Source of the DNA: Calamus simplicifolius
Taxonomy: Eukaryota; Streptophyta; Magnoliopsida; Arecales; Arecaceae
Assembly (NCBI GenBank): GCA_900491605.1
Contig: UESW01005071.1
Coordinates: forward strand, 295,632 to 359,631
DNA: 64,000 nt
Reading direction: 5' to 3'
Position 1 is the first letter of the stretch. Each line of letters begins with the position of its first letter. Below the pieces are notes generated by a model. The model saw only the letters and a list, made by a program, of their open reading frames with translations. It did no database searches and was not told the DNA's origin. Positions 35,901 to 48,239 of the stretch are shown one piece after another. The position numbers were made by a program, and so were the translations under genes.

Positions 35901-38900
35901 AGAGTGAGACAGCTGGATCCAGCGGGTTTGAGGTTCAGTGTCTTGATTTAATGAGTTTCATGGCGGGGCTGCCTGATTGGTGAGAAATGGGACCTAGCAG
36001 TGGGATTGGTAAGAACCAAGGCAGTGCAATGTTGATCCTATTAGGGATCTAGGCAAGGAGATCGGCATCATACCATGGTTGAGTTGAGGCAGCATGGTGG
36101 GGCAAGCATCGCTTCCTATTCTCCTGCTAAAAAGAAGTCAAGAAGGAAGTCTGGAGATGTGGAGAAATGGTAGGAAAAATAGGTTGAACCATGTGTTAGG
36201 GGTTTGAGGTGGTAGGAATCATAGTGGGCTGGTAGAACTAGGAAGTCGTGACCTGTTTATTATGACAAGTTGATCCTGGTCGTTGGGTTTCAAACTAGGG
36301 GTGGCAATTGGGCCAAGATATGGGTTGGATTAGATATGAGTTTGGTCAAATTTGACCAGTTGGAATTTGACTTGTTTATTAAATGAGTCAAAAATTCAGA
36401 TTTGAATCTATCCATTTTATTAAACAGGTGACCTGACCTGACTTATATTAGGTTGGATCTAATTCAATGGATTTAATGGGTCAAGCGTTGCCACTTCTAT
36501 GCTGAAAATTTGTCATTGCAACCTGAGAGCGATCCTAATTGGTACTGTAGATCCAAGCTGAAGAGGTGTATGGGGCATAGTTCGTTTGATTTCGGCATGA
36601 GCTGTAGCAAAGGAAGGAGATGAAGGTAATGAATTTTTTGTGAACAATGAGGATTTTGGTATATCATTCTTGTTGTCTGTAGCACAATGGATGACTAAAA
36701 GTAGTTAGAAAGAGGTGGAACAAGTGCTTGCCTTATGGCATGTCAATAAGCCCAATGCATAACACTTTTCCTGATGTTTTATTGTAGTTCATGGTGCATC
36801 AAGTTAACTGGGTTGGGCTTTGTGTCCCAAAATTGTGCGCCATGGTATGGGTAGTGTTAGCGATCAATTGTGCTACAAGTGGATTGGATAGACCCACATT
36901 CGATTTGGAATTAATGTGAAATTAATTAATCTAGTCCAACCTGAATTGAGGTTATTTGGATCAGACTCATTTGAGTTCATGATCCATTTAGATATGGATC
37001 GGATTTGGATCCTTAAATTCCCCGTCCAAACCTGATCCAACTCAAGCTGATTCAAAGCTAGAATGATATATATTTCAGAACTCTTCTTGAGTATAAAAAT
37101 TGAGCCATCTTCTCATGATATAATGCCAATAATTCATGTTGTTGGTTATAATTATGTTTGGTATCGGTCAAATCCTATGTAGAATATGTTTTCGATAATT
37201 TTACATGCTCCTTATTATCTGTTAATTTTTTTTGCATAATATACTTACAATATCATTAGATGATCGATTTGTATATGTTTATCATCATTTGTGTTTGGAT
37301 TATTTTTTGACCTGCTCTGATCTGAAATTTGATGGATTGATAAAATTTGGATTAAATCTGATCCAATCCAACCTGAAGGAAATTAGATTGAGTCTGGCTT
37401 CAATTTCTTGACTCGATGGAAATATGGATTGGGTCCGGTTTGTGCCTATCCTTGGTCCAACCTGATCTGCTTGTACCCCTGGTGGTCAGTGAGCCCACCT
37501 GTTGAGAACATCTTGGCGCATTGAAGCTGAGGTGGTGAACTAGGCCAACAAGAATACCCCACTTCTTCCTAAGATGTTCTATAGCACTAAAAATAAATGT
37601 TAGATTGATTGGTGAAGATTTAAAAAAAAAATTGGGTTCAAAAGTAAACTTTTTTACTTGCTTCCAAAATTATACATAGGCAGGCAGTATGCTGATATTA
37701 AAATATTCATGCTGTAATTAATGATTGGAGAAAGGTCCAAAAGCTTAAATTGAGATTTAATCTCTCTCATTGGTCCAGTACAAGCATTATTTATTGGTAC
37801 CAGTGTTGCTAGCTAACAAGATGTATACCTATTTGGTAGAATTTATATTGAAACATATTCTCTTCCTCCAAATTTTCTTTAAAATCTTTTCTGTTTTATA
37901 TCTTTCAGATGTTTTTTAGTTGTTAGATTCTGGTAAACTAATGAATGCCTTCCTTTTGAAAATTATTGCTTGGATCTTCCTAAAATTCTTCTTTGTGTGC
38001 ATGCATCTGTGTGTGCATGTGCCCTCATGCTTGCAAGTTTGTGTCTGCAATTTTAGCATAGTTAATATTGTGTTTTTCTTGATTTAACTCTTGTTTATAT
38101 CAAATGCTCAGGTACCATTGGTCATGTGGCCCATGGAAAGTCAACTGTTGTAAAAGCTATTTCTGGTGTTCAGGTACTTTCTCTTATTTGACTTTCCACT
38201 CTGGTAAATAATTTAGTTTTGCTTTTAATTTGAGCATGTCTGTGATTGAGGTATTTAAAAGTATGTATGAATCATCTTACTCAAATTAAAGAATTAAGAT
38301 ATAAATGTGAGGGCATTGTTGATTTGATTAACATTGAAAAAATTGCTAAATTAATTCCTGCAGGGATTCGCTGCCAAAGTCAGTAATTTATTCTAGTCAG
38401 TTTACTTTCTAGACATATGATTGATTTGGAAACTTCTTTCTGTAATGTGTAGGATCTTGGAGCAGTTTCATGACCTTTGTTGTATCTGCACTCTTTGTTG
38501 TCAATTTTATGCTACTAACCATATCAAAGTGGATTTCAATGTTTTTGTTCCAATTGAGTACATTGAGAGAGAAGTGACTGGATGATGTGTAAGCATGTGC
38601 AATGAGGATTTCAGGAAGCCTAGGTAAAAGAGAGATGCAGATTTGTGCATGAGGGTTGGAAACAAAGAGTGCCAAAATGAGCATGCACTATTAAAGCAAT
38701 AATTTTTGCAGTCAATGTCATTAAATTCCAAAAGAATCAAAACAAAAAATGATATAGACGGCTGAAGTACTTTTATCTGCATTTTTATCCATTTTTTGAT
38801 CTGCTTCCATATGCTGATTCAGCCCTCTTTTATGTATACAGACTGTTCGCTTTAAGAATGAGTTGGAGAGAAATATCACCATCAAGCTGGGATATGCTAA

Positions 38901-41900
38901 TGCAAAAATATATAAATGTGAAGATGATAGATGCCCACGACCAATGTGCTACAAGTATGACTTCAGTGAGCACCAATTGTTTGTGTTTACGCTTATTCTT
39001 CTATGCTGATGACTTATCTCATTCACAGGGCTTATGGAAGCGGAAAGGAAGACAGCCCTCTATGCGATGTGCCTGGATTTGAGAACACCAGGATGAAACT
39101 CCTAAGGCATGTCTCATTTGTAGACTGCCCGGTAAGATGGCAAATCATTAGACCTTCAACTTTTGTTGAAAGATAATTAGACCTTGTTTTGATTTTGACC
39201 TTTCTTTTGACTCGTCTTTCTAGTTCATATTACATAGAACGGTTTGGAGAATGATGATCTGTTAGCATTAGTGCATGTAGTTAATTCCAGCATGTCAAAT
39301 GCCAAGCCTTCAGAATGAGGATCTGTTAGCATTAGTGCATGTAGTTAATTCTAGCATGTCAGACCATCAGGAAGAGTTGAATCGCTCTGTCAAGAAGCCT
39401 TCAAGACTATTTCATACACAAGGAAGTTATAGGATTTTGTCGATTCATTTTCATATTAAAGTATAAGAAAGAATAATGCTCAAAGAAGTTCAAGTACTGC
39501 ACCATCAGTCACAGCTGAAGTTTTATGGCTTTTGAGATGGTTCTGAAAACACTAAAAACCAGCAAAACTTGGCTGGGAATCTCCTTGACCTTAAGGGGTG
39601 TTTGGTTCATGGAATCTTCAAAGATTCCCAACAAGCAATGCTTTAGCTAATGTTAGATACCTGTATTTGGTTCAACATATTTAGGAATATTGTGGAGATC
39701 TTAGATTGCTTTGGTAATCAGATTGCCACATTTTGTGAGGAGCCTAAGTAATGTCACATTGTTGGTGGGGATGTTCTCTTTACTTTTTTTCCATATTACT
39801 TCTTGAAACAAAACACATTCATGAAAGAGAGATATTAATTATGGAATATCCTTTGGGATGTAAGGATAACATAATTTTAATATATATATGTTTATTATAA
39901 TTATGATAATTATTATAGAATTTTTATATACTAGTATATTAATAAAATTTAATATTGTGTATATATATATAATAAAATATTAAATTTACATATTTTTTAC
40001 TACAACAATAATAATTTAATATTATTAAATATAATAATAATATTTTTTTTTTATTTTATTTATTTAGTAATATAATAAATATAAGTATATATTATTATTA
40101 TTATATTATATATTATTATTATGGTATATATGGTAATATTAATAATAATATTTTTTTAATATTTAATTGTATTAAATGGTTATAATTATTTGTTTATAAT
40201 AACATTATGTATATATATTTTCATATAAATAATTATGTATGATTTCCACCAAACTAAGCATACAAATTTGGGTGATTGGTTATATGTTGGCTTCATTAAC
40301 CTTTAACCTTTAATAAGCTGGTCTAGGCAAAAAAAAAAAAAAGAAGAAGAAGAAGAAGAAAATCCAAAGAGCTGTTCTTGTTTCTTCTTTGCTTCATTTT
40401 ACATGTAAGCATCGACTCTTTGTATATCTAAACATTTGAAATAGTCTGACAAGCTTATTAAGTTTTATTATTCCAAAGGCTCAATTACATCCTAATGCAT
40501 AGTGTTTTTGCACTGTTGGATTAGGTTCAGATCTTTCTCTGTAACTCAGACTTCACCAGCCTACCATGGTTTCCATTTTCTTATCAGGGGTGACAATGAT
40601 AGACTATTTTTTCTTTTCTCTTTTCTCTTTCACTTATAACTTTACTTTGTTTGAATATACTCCAATGGAACTTAACCACAATTACTGATTTTTTTTTAAA
40701 AAAAATTATAGCCTGGCGATTGCCTTCTTGACTTAAAAGTTGTGCTCCATATCTGGACCTCCTTTTGATGGGAAAATATCTTGATAACAATCTTTCATGC
40801 GGTAGTTGGCCATGTTGTTTTCTATTCATTGCAGAGTTATGATAAATGTCACAAGTGGACAAGGGAAAATATTTGTATATGGGAGTTTTACTTTTTTTTT
40901 AATGCTTTTTTTTCGTTTGTCTATATCCAAGACTGACATCTATCTTCGGTTTCCATAATTAGTCAACATACCATGAAATGCAATTCCCTATTTGCTATCT
41001 AAATTTATGAGCATTCACTTTTGTCATGTCAATGCTTCTGTTCTTATTAGGGCCATGATATTCTTATGGCTACAATGCTTAATGGGGCTGCAATCATGGA
41101 CGGAGCACTGCTTTTGATTGCTGGAAATGAAAGCTGCCCCCAGCCTCAGACTTCTGAACATCTGGCTGCTGTTGAAATAATGCGACTTCAGCATATTATT
41201 ATTCTACAGAACAAGATTGATCTTATTCAGGAAAGTGTGGCAATTAATCAGCACGAAGCAATCCAGAAATTTATTCAGGTCAGTTTTCTTTGACCTTCCT
41301 CACCCAGAATGGCAGTGACTTTCAAGCTGCACTACACTATGTTCTCTAGTCTCTCTTTTCAATCTACTTGTTGTCATTAGTTCTTGAATGATGCATGCAG
41401 GGCACAATTGCTGATGGGGCACCTGTTGTGCCAATCTCTGCTCAGTTGAAGTATAACATTGATGTTGTTTGCGAGTATCTTGTTAACAAGATCCCTATTC
41501 CAGAGAGGAACTTTACTTCACCACCAAACATGATAGTCATTCGTTCTTTTGATGTGAATAAGCCTGGTTCAGAGGTTGATGAAATAAAAGGTGGTGTTGC
41601 AGGTGGAAGTATCCTGAGGGTATGTAGCTCCTTATTCAGAAAGTTTGGCATCATTAGCTATAAGCTTTGATAGTAGATATGCAGATTTTCTCCACCATTT
41701 TATTACTACCATATATAAATTCCACATAGTTGTGCTTCTGTGGAGAAACTTGGGTCCTTTTTTGTGTGTGTGTCTGTCTCTCTGTGTGTGTGTGTGTCTT
41801 GTAGAAGTTGCTTTGATAATCCTTATCATGCATTGTGGTAGCCAGATCTTGTTATATGTTCCATCCATGCAGCATTTAGCCGGAAAAGACTTTTGCTACA

Positions 41901-43189
41901 CGTTTGTAGTTAACATGTTATAAGTTACTGTTTGCGTTGAAAGGATTCAATTAGCAGACCCCATTTTTGGTGGGAAAATGCTTGGATGATGATGACAAAT
42001 TTCTATAGCTACTTACCCTATGAGATTCTTATGCTTTGTTATCATATAGAGATAAACTTTTCTTTTCAGGGAGTTTTGAAGGTAAACCAATTTATTGAAG
42101 TTCGCCCTGGTATTGTTGTCAAGGATGAGAGTGGCAACATCAAGTGCACTCCAATATATTCGAGGATAGTTTCACTTTATGCTGAGCAAAATGAGCTCCA
42201 GTTTGCCGTACCTGGGGGCCTCATCGGGGTAGGCACTACAATGGACCCTACACTGACACGTGCTGACAGGCTGGTGGGTCAGGTTCTTGGGGAAGTGGAT
42301 CTCTGCCTGATGTTTTCGTTGAGCTCGAGGTTTGCCAATCTTCTGAATGCCTCTCCCATTTCTTTATTAACAATGCTGATTGGAGTGATATTAATTCTCT
42401 TTTTTTTAAGGAAAAAAAAAAAAAAAACAGAACCTAGGATAGTTGGCGTAAACATAATCCCAAAGCTAAGGCTGAACTGACATGTGTGTCAGTTAAGTAG
42501 ATCAATGTATGATCCATCTAAACTGAGGATCAATTTGTAATTGGTTCTTGAACATGATTTTATGCCTCCCTCGGCTGATTGCTGGCCAAGGCCACTTTGA
42601 AGTGAGGAGGCTTGCATGAAATTAAGAGGGCTGAATAACTGCTAGGGAGACTATTTAACTGCTTGGGAGACTATTATGCAATTTAAACTTGGGAAAATCA
42701 TCTAAACAAATGAAGATCTTGATCTGGATTCATCTAGTAAGCTCAAACTAGCTGAAGGGCCAATTGCAATCTGGAGGCAGTAAACCAAGATATAGTTGGA
42801 ATCATGTCCTACTAACTGTTCATATGCTTACAATTTTCTTTCAGCCATGACTGTTTTTCTGACATGGGCATTTGTTGATTTTACAGGTTAACTTTTTCCT
42901 TCTCCGGAGGCTTTTGGGAGTAAGGACAAAGGGCACAGAGAAACAAGGGAAGGTATCTAAGCTTGCAAAGGGTGAGATCCTGATGTTGAACATCGGATCT
43001 ATGTCAACAGGGGCACGTGTGATTGCTGTGAAGAATGATTTAGCTAAGCTGCAGCTCACTGCTCCAGTGTGCACAAGCAAAGGGGAGAAGGTTGCCCTGA
43101 GCCGGCGAGTTGAGAAGCATTGGCGTCTCATTGGCTGGGGTCAGATCCAGGCTGGTGTAACCCTTGACGTCCCTCCGTGCCCAATCTAA
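32951..43189 (+). CDS. EIF2G: Translation initiation factor eIF2 subunit gamma, 8 coding exons
   Basis: This is the GTPase subunit of eIF2, which delivers initiator Met-tRNA to the 40S ribosome. Exons: 32951-33056, 38112-38173, 38842-38954, 39029-39131, 41051-41278, 41401-41619, 42070-42329, 42887-43189, encoding about 464 aa, the usual plant length. Motifs: G1 GHVAHGKST (residues 39-47), a zinc-ribbon-like CEDDRCPRPMC, G3 VDCPGHD, G4 NKID, G5 SAQ, then the two beta-barrel domains ending LIGWGQIQAG and PPCPI. All introns are GT-AG. In exon 7 the sequence GAAGTGGATCTCTG at about 42293-42306 is one G short of the conserved GAAGTGGGATCTCTG, so exon 7 is 260 rather than 261 nt and the C-terminal domain is out of frame as given. 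Every other residue looks normal, so a consensus error is likely. Intron 2 of the transcript (33057-38111) is 5 kb and carries several transposons. Confidence 0.96.
34040..34530. repeat. Degenerate hAT-like repeat in eIF2 gamma intron
   Basis: The interior is full of GACCTGACC/ACCCAACCTGA motifs like the 14.6-kb MITE. The left edge AGTGATAATTGACCC and the minus-strand right edge GGATGGCAATAGGTC are loosely inverted. Possible 8-bp flanks (AAAGTGTA and AAAGTATT) match in 6 positions, so the boundaries are uncertain. Confidence 0.4.
34579..34760 (+). mobile_element. Au-type SINE (182 bp) with perfect target duplication
   Basis: An identical 18-bp direct repeat, TATGATGCCATCAACTTG, flanks the element at 34561-34578 and 34761-34778. 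The body matches the Au SINE pattern: tRNA-derived head AGCCTTTGACGCAATGATAAG (A-box region), a weak B-box in AGAGGTTATAGGTTTAAAAT, then CATGTGGAGATAAGGTTGTG, CCTTGTGTAGTGGGCTGCCC and a short T tail. It is on the same strand as eIF2 gamma, inside its first coding intron. B-box decay suggests it is old and silent. Confidence 0.88.
36297..36499. repeat. hAT-like MITE, no target duplication seen
   Basis: The left end is TAGGGGTGGCAATTGGG; the right end on the minus strand is TAGAAGTGGCAACGC. These inverted ends fit the hAT pattern and the interior has GACCTGACCTGAC motifs. The 8-bp flanks (TTTCAAAC and TGCTGAAA) do not match, so one end may belong to a composite. Confidence 0.5.
36866..37475. 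repeat. Second degenerate hAT-like repeat
   Basis: The left edge GTGCTACAAGTGGATTGG is inverted relative to the minus-strand right edge GGGGTACAAGCAGATCAGG. The interior is rich in CCAACCTGA motifs. Flanks GCGATCAA and GTGGTCAG differ by three transitions, compatible with an old 8-bp duplication but weak. Confidence 0.4.
39594..40252. repeat. Possible AT-rich MITE in eIF2 gamma intron
   Basis: The left end GGGGTGTTTGGTTCATGGAA follows TAA; the right end is ATGATTTCCACCAAAC followed by TAA, a possible 3-bp Tourist/PIF-type duplication. The inner 300 bp is almost pure A/T. The right terminus lacks the outer five bases of the inverted repeat, so the call is tentative. Confidence 0.4.
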
Positions 43190-44383
43190 ACCAAAGAATT
43201 CTGCAGGTGAAAAGTGTGAAAAATACAAGCATTTGCTCAAGAGAGCTGTGAGCGATCATGTGGGAGGGTAGGCAGCTTCTAGGAACAATTTTCGTGAGAT
43301 GGAGAAGAAAACGTGGAAGTGATAAATTTTTGTTGATGTTGTGTTTTTGAGTACTTTTATCTGAAGCTCGGAAAGTATTTGTTGAGTAATATCAGACCCA
43401 ACAACCATGATGTGTTTTTTCCGCTCCAAATGAGGTAAACCACCGTTTTGTTGCTATTGTGCTTCAAGAACTTACTCGAGTCCTGGAGAGTTTTTATTTT
43501 TATTTTTTCTCTCAGTAAATCAGACTCAACTACCATGATGTCTTGAATGATAACTGAATTTCTCGGCGTTTTAGTTGTTTGGTTCCTCTTTGCACCATGC
43601 CAATCATTGGATTATAAGCACAAGCATTGAGGCGAAATATCCTACAGCACTTGAATCATACTGTTGGATGACCGCATGTGCACTATTAAGAGAAGAAAAC
43701 TTTATATTGCTATATTTTTGTGCTGAAAAAATTGTTGTTAAAATATAAGAACTCATATTTCATCCATTTTTGATTCAAGTGCTTTGTCGTGTGCAAACAC
43801 TCTCACCCAAGGTACGTGAAGCTTTCCGCCAGACTTCTTGGTGGGGGGGTCCACCTTGTGGAACATCATGGCATTTCTCTCTCCGCACTGTCCCATTCTT
43901 CCTCCATACATTTCAGAGATTTTCAGAGTCGGAGCATCCTTAACCAAAGAATAGTTTCTGTTGGGTAATGAACCAAAATAGGTCATGAAAACCCTAATGG
44001 GCCTTAAAAGTCCATTAACCTCTTATGTATGTGAATGAGAAATTGCGGGGACATTTAGTCCCACATCGGAAAGAACAAGGAAGGAAGGTTCACTTATATG
44101 GAAACCTCCTCCTTAAGCTTGTGTTCCTTCGGCTCACCATAGAAGGAGAGCTTGAGGGTGATCATGCGCACGCGCGTGTGCGAAGGGCGCAATGGGCGCT
44201 TTGTAGGCGCACTTTGCACGTACGCATCGTCGCGAGGAGCTTGAGGGGCTTTAATCTTTTGATGATGAAAATTAGACGTAGAAACTGATTAGGATTGAGA
44301 TGAGGGGCTGAGATCAAACGATGACTTGGATTGATCACAACGATTGGTGATCGCTGATCAGGATTGATCATGACCGTTGATGA

Positions 44384-44456
44384 TTTGACCGTTGGAAGGT
44401 TGACCAGTCAACTGGTCAAGGTTGACCAGTCAACGGTTGACGGTCAACGGTTGACA
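44384..44456. promoter_or_regulatory. Dense TTGAC (W-box core) cluster in solo LTR A
   Basis: Nine TTGAC cores occur in about 75 bp, five on the plus strand and four on the minus, arranged in partly palindromic GTTGACC/GGTCAAC units. TTGAC is the core of WRKY transcription-factor sites. The cluster lies about 350 bp upstream of the LTR TATA box, consistent with an LTR enhancer. Binding is not shown. Confidence 0.6.
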
Positions 44457-44739
44457 TCAGGACCGTTGATAAGGCGTCCCTTCGATCAAATGATAAGTCA
44501 ATCGAACCGTTGATGATAAGGCGTCCCTTCAATCAAACGGTTGTATATAAGTCATGTGAAAAGACTTATCTGATAACGTGATCATCAGATCACAATTATG
44601 AAAGGGCTTATCTGATCTTCAGATCTTCAGATCACAGCCATGAAAAGGCTTATCTGATCACATGATCTGAAGATCACGAAGTGAATGGGCTTATCAAACA
44701 TCCTCTGATCAAAAGAATTCGAATTAATTTAATTCGTAA

Positions 44740-44800
44740 GGTTGCTTCCAAGGGGCATAAGGTTGCTTCCAAGGGGCATAAGGTTGCTTCCAAAGGGCAT
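44740..44800 (+). repeat. 21-bp repeat, three copies, next to the LTR A TATA box
   Basis: Three units of GGTTGCTTCCAAGGGGCAT, each followed by AA, lie in tandem (the last with AAAGGG) and end within 10 bp of the TATA box at 44808. Confidence 0.85.
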
Positions 44801-45392
44801 CTAAAAACTATAAATAGGACTAAAGACCTCTCATTCGAATCATCCAATTATCCATTCCGAATTGAATCAAATTCAATTCATTCTTCCACTCTCTTAGGCA
44901 TTTGCATACTTTCCTAAGGATAGTATAGCAATAGTGCATCAAAAAAAGAGTTGCATTCTTGGTTCGATTATTTTGGTGAATTGTAGTGCTGCTTTCATCA
45001 AAAGGAGACTGTTGTATCCTGGGAGACAATCGTCATACTGACCGTGAGCACCATTGCGGAACGAAATTGTCTTAAGGACATAGAGTATAACTCTAGCCTC
45101 AGTCTGATTCAAGTAGGTAGCCACTATCTGCCACATAATACAGCCAACAGTTTCTTCTGAGCGAGAGTTGTAGTGGTTGATCAAAGACCTGGTTCTGTCT
45201 CCTCCATTCCCCGGTGTTGAGTTTGTTGAACACTGAAGGGGATCCAGGGTAGATTGATTATCTGAGTGCAAAAGATCACGGATTGAGAATTTCGCTTCTG
45301 CAATCATGACTTCTCGTATCCCAGTATCATCATCAGGTGCAAAGAGGAGATACTACCATTCTCATTCTTGATGGTAGAATACAGAGGCCTCA

Positions 45393-45398
<6 letters not shown>

Positions 45399-45427
<29 letters not shown>
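45399..45427. repeat. GA microsatellite
   Basis: About 14 uninterrupted GA units lie between solo LTR A and the L1 fragment. Confidence 0.9.
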
Positions 45428-45429
<2 letters not shown>

Positions 45430-46989
45430 ACCTTTCTTCTCTCTTAATTGTCACATACAAACATTTTCATTTAACAGATGTTGGTACGTAGTGGCAGTCA
45501 AGTTTTTGAAATCAACTCAATCACTACTGAAAACCCATTTGGACGTTGACCTTCCTGATCAAACCAAAGTCATCCATCAACAAACACTCACACTCTTTGG
45601 GCCTGAAGTTTTTCATATTGCTGCTGCTAACGGGCAGACCATCCTCCCATGATTCAGGAAACAATAGAAGGGTTTCAAAGAGTAGATCTTGCAGCTTTAC
45701 CCATTTCCATTGTTGAATTGCTTTCTGGTTCCCAGTTCCTGAAGTTCCCTCCATGCTCAAGCATTCATAGGAAGAGCAATGAGTATTGCACAATTGCTAG
45801 CACCTAGGTTCTATTATGTCTCTATTTTTGCCTTCTCATCTTGCATGGCTGGAATAAAAAAAAAAAAACTGTGGGAACAATGAGCATAAACGTATGTTGC
45901 CTAGCCAAGTATCTTTCCAAAACTTGGATCTCTGCCCCTTTGACCAATGCATAACTAATGCTCAAACAAAAAGAGCAGATAGCACTGAGTTGAGAGGAGG
46001 GATTATTCTGCCACCAATTGAAAATAACTTGCCTTTCCAGCCTGCCAACTTATTTTCAAACTTATCCAGCAGTGACTAAGGTGACAAAATAGTCCAAGGT
46101 AGGTGATTCACCTCAAATGTACACCATTTTTTCACCTTTATTGTGGTCAGGACCTTGTACTCCGGTATGCTCTTTCAGAACTTCACCTTGAGGCTTGATG
46201 CTGGTTTGTAGTCTGGTCAAGTTAGTTTGAGATCTGAGACTTCTGTTGTGAGGCTTGGCAGAAGAAAATGGTGTCATCGTCGTATTGTAAGGTATCCATG
46301 CTTGATCCTACGAGATTGAAAATCTTTGCAAGAATATTGGATACCAAGATAAGGAGTAGAGGGTCTCCTTTGCCTTAGGCCACTTTTACAGGGAATTCAG
46401 TTCCTAGGAAAACCATTGAGAAGATAGCTGCTTTGGCATAGGAAAGTAGTATAGCTGCTTTGGCATAGGAAAGGAGTACAGAGACCTAGCAAATCTATTT
46501 GGCTCAAAATCCCCCTTTTGTAAGGAGACGAAGAAAATCCTAGTCAACATCATCTGTTGGCCTTATATTGATTTTGATGACTATAAAACAATTAAGTATG
46601 ATACTAATGATCTTGTGGTTGAGTTAAACAAATTTCAGATGAATCATCAAGAAAATGATGTTACTTCAAATCAAGATAAATTACAAAGGTCAAAATGAAA
46701 GGTAATACAAGTAATGTATAAATATGCTTGTAGTGATTAAATTATTTTTTAATGAACTTGGATTTTGTAATCATTGGAAATATTTATATGTTTTATGTTT
46801 GAATGGTTCAGTTAACAAAATGACTTTCAAGCTTAATTATATTTGTAATGTTTTGAACTGGATTTAATCATCTTACAAGTTCTTATTTAAACTCTATGTT
46901 ATTTTGAATGTTTGCCAAAGAAATCGTTAAAGAGTATTTATTCGATACCAAATTTTGTCTTTGATCTACCAATTATATGCTGCTTTTGT

Positions 46990-47720
46990 TTTGAAACTCT
47001 TGATACTTCTTGGCTTCATATTTAGTCTGCCGATTTGTGAAATTGGGTTACTGATGAGGACATCTCGCCCTGCATTTACCAATTTCCTATTGCCTTCGGT
47101 TGGACGCCTAACTCTTAAAATTTGGTATGCTAGTTTGGGACCTGGGCCACTAATTTTGAGAGACACTCGGCTGACAGCTCCCTTGTTTTATTGCTCTCAA
47201 ATTAGCCTACCAAGTTTAGGATTTGGGCTGCTAATTTTGTGAGGCTTTCGCCGTTAGCTTCCCGGTTTAATGCTCTTAAAAGTTCGTTCGCTAATTTGGA
47301 TTGTTGGGCTGCCGATTTTTTAATGCGTTTGGTTGGCTTTCTTGGCTGATTTTTTGTCCAAATTTGGTTTGCTAATTTGGATTATTGGGCTGCTGATTTT
47401 TCAATACATTCGGTTGGTTTCCCTGGCTGATTTTTTTATCCAAAAGTTGGATTGCCAAATTTTGGAGTTGGGCTACCAATTTTACATTGTATTCAGTTTG
47501 GCTCCCTGGTTCATAAAAATAGTTTGCCAAGTCTTGGAGGTAGGCTGCTACTTTTTCATGGTGTTCGGTTAGCTCCCTGGCAACATTCTTGACCAAAAAG
47601 TTAGTTTGCTAGTTGGCTTGGCTGGTTTGCTACTTTTTCTCTTGGCTTACCAATTTGATAGAGTTGGGCTGCCAATTCTTCCCTGGTTATTTTGCATTAG
47701 GCTTTAATTGACTTTTTTTA
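46990..47720. repeat. Degenerate minisatellite inside solo LTR B
   Basis: About eight imperfect units of roughly 80-90 bp carry TTTGGATTRTTGGGCTGC, then a GGTTGGCT/CCCTGGCTGA segment. Divergence between units is high. Short open frames across it are by-products of the repeat. Confidence 0.65.
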
Positions 47721-48239
47721 GCCTGCCGAATTCTTGTGTTGGGCTTCTAACTTGCTCTCTCTCTCTCGTTCTATTTCACAACGTTCATATAACGACTATA
47801 TTTTTGTTTTGATTATATATAGAGCTATTGACATTGTTTTTGCAAGAGATTAAGAGGAAAAAAATAGAGTGAAAAATATAGTGAAAAATCGTGTGAAAAT
47901 TTTGTTGAAAATCTTTATGGGTAGTTATTGTTGTGCTTTCATTTGAGAATCATTACAAGAGTTATTAGATTGTTTATTCAAGTGGTTAAGAGTATTTAAA
48001 GAATAGATCCGATGCATTCAAGAGCTTACAAGGAGAAGTTTCAAATTTATTGAAGGCATTATCCAAAGCTTCAATAACCACAAGAAGGCTTCATTCATTC
48101 CTCAAAGCTTAATCCCAAAGAAGAAGCCAAAAGCTCCAAATTTGTAAAGTGATCTTTCATTGTTTTATTTGCTCATTTTAGGAGCTTCTTGTACTTAAAC
48201 CTTGATATTCTTGTGTTTGATCTTGTAAGGCTTGATTGT

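Larger units (their letters stand above)
43959..45149 (+). mobile_element. Solo LTR A (1191 bp, copia-like)
   Basis: It begins TGTTGGGTAATGAACC and ends AGCCAACA, a 6-bp inverted TGTTGG/CCAACA terminus. A perfect 5-bp target duplication GTTTC lies at 43954-43958 and 45150-45154. It contains TTAGTCCCACATCGG and a TATA box CTATAAATAG at 44808-44817, which sets the plus orientation. No internal region or partner LTR is present, so it arose by recombination between two LTRs. Confidence 0.92.
43753..45307 (-). pseudogene. Unrecognised gene fragment split by a solo LTR
   Basis: Two coding-like pieces on the minus strand abut a solo LTR. The right piece (45155-45307) includes EAKFSIRDLLHSDNQSTLD and ends HYNSRSEE. 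The left piece (43753-43953) runs SLVKDAPTLKISEMYGGRMG onward to ALESKMDEI and a stop at 43753-43755. Removing the LTR and one target duplication brings the pieces together one base out of frame. I do not recognise the family. Composition and low-complexity avoidance make it look like a real exon, probably the C-terminus of a dead gene, but this is inference. Confidence 0.4.

Noticed and set aside
36297..36499. Clean hAT insertion with target duplication
   Set aside because: The termini fit hAT, but the 8-bp flanks do not match; kept only as a lower-confidence repeat.
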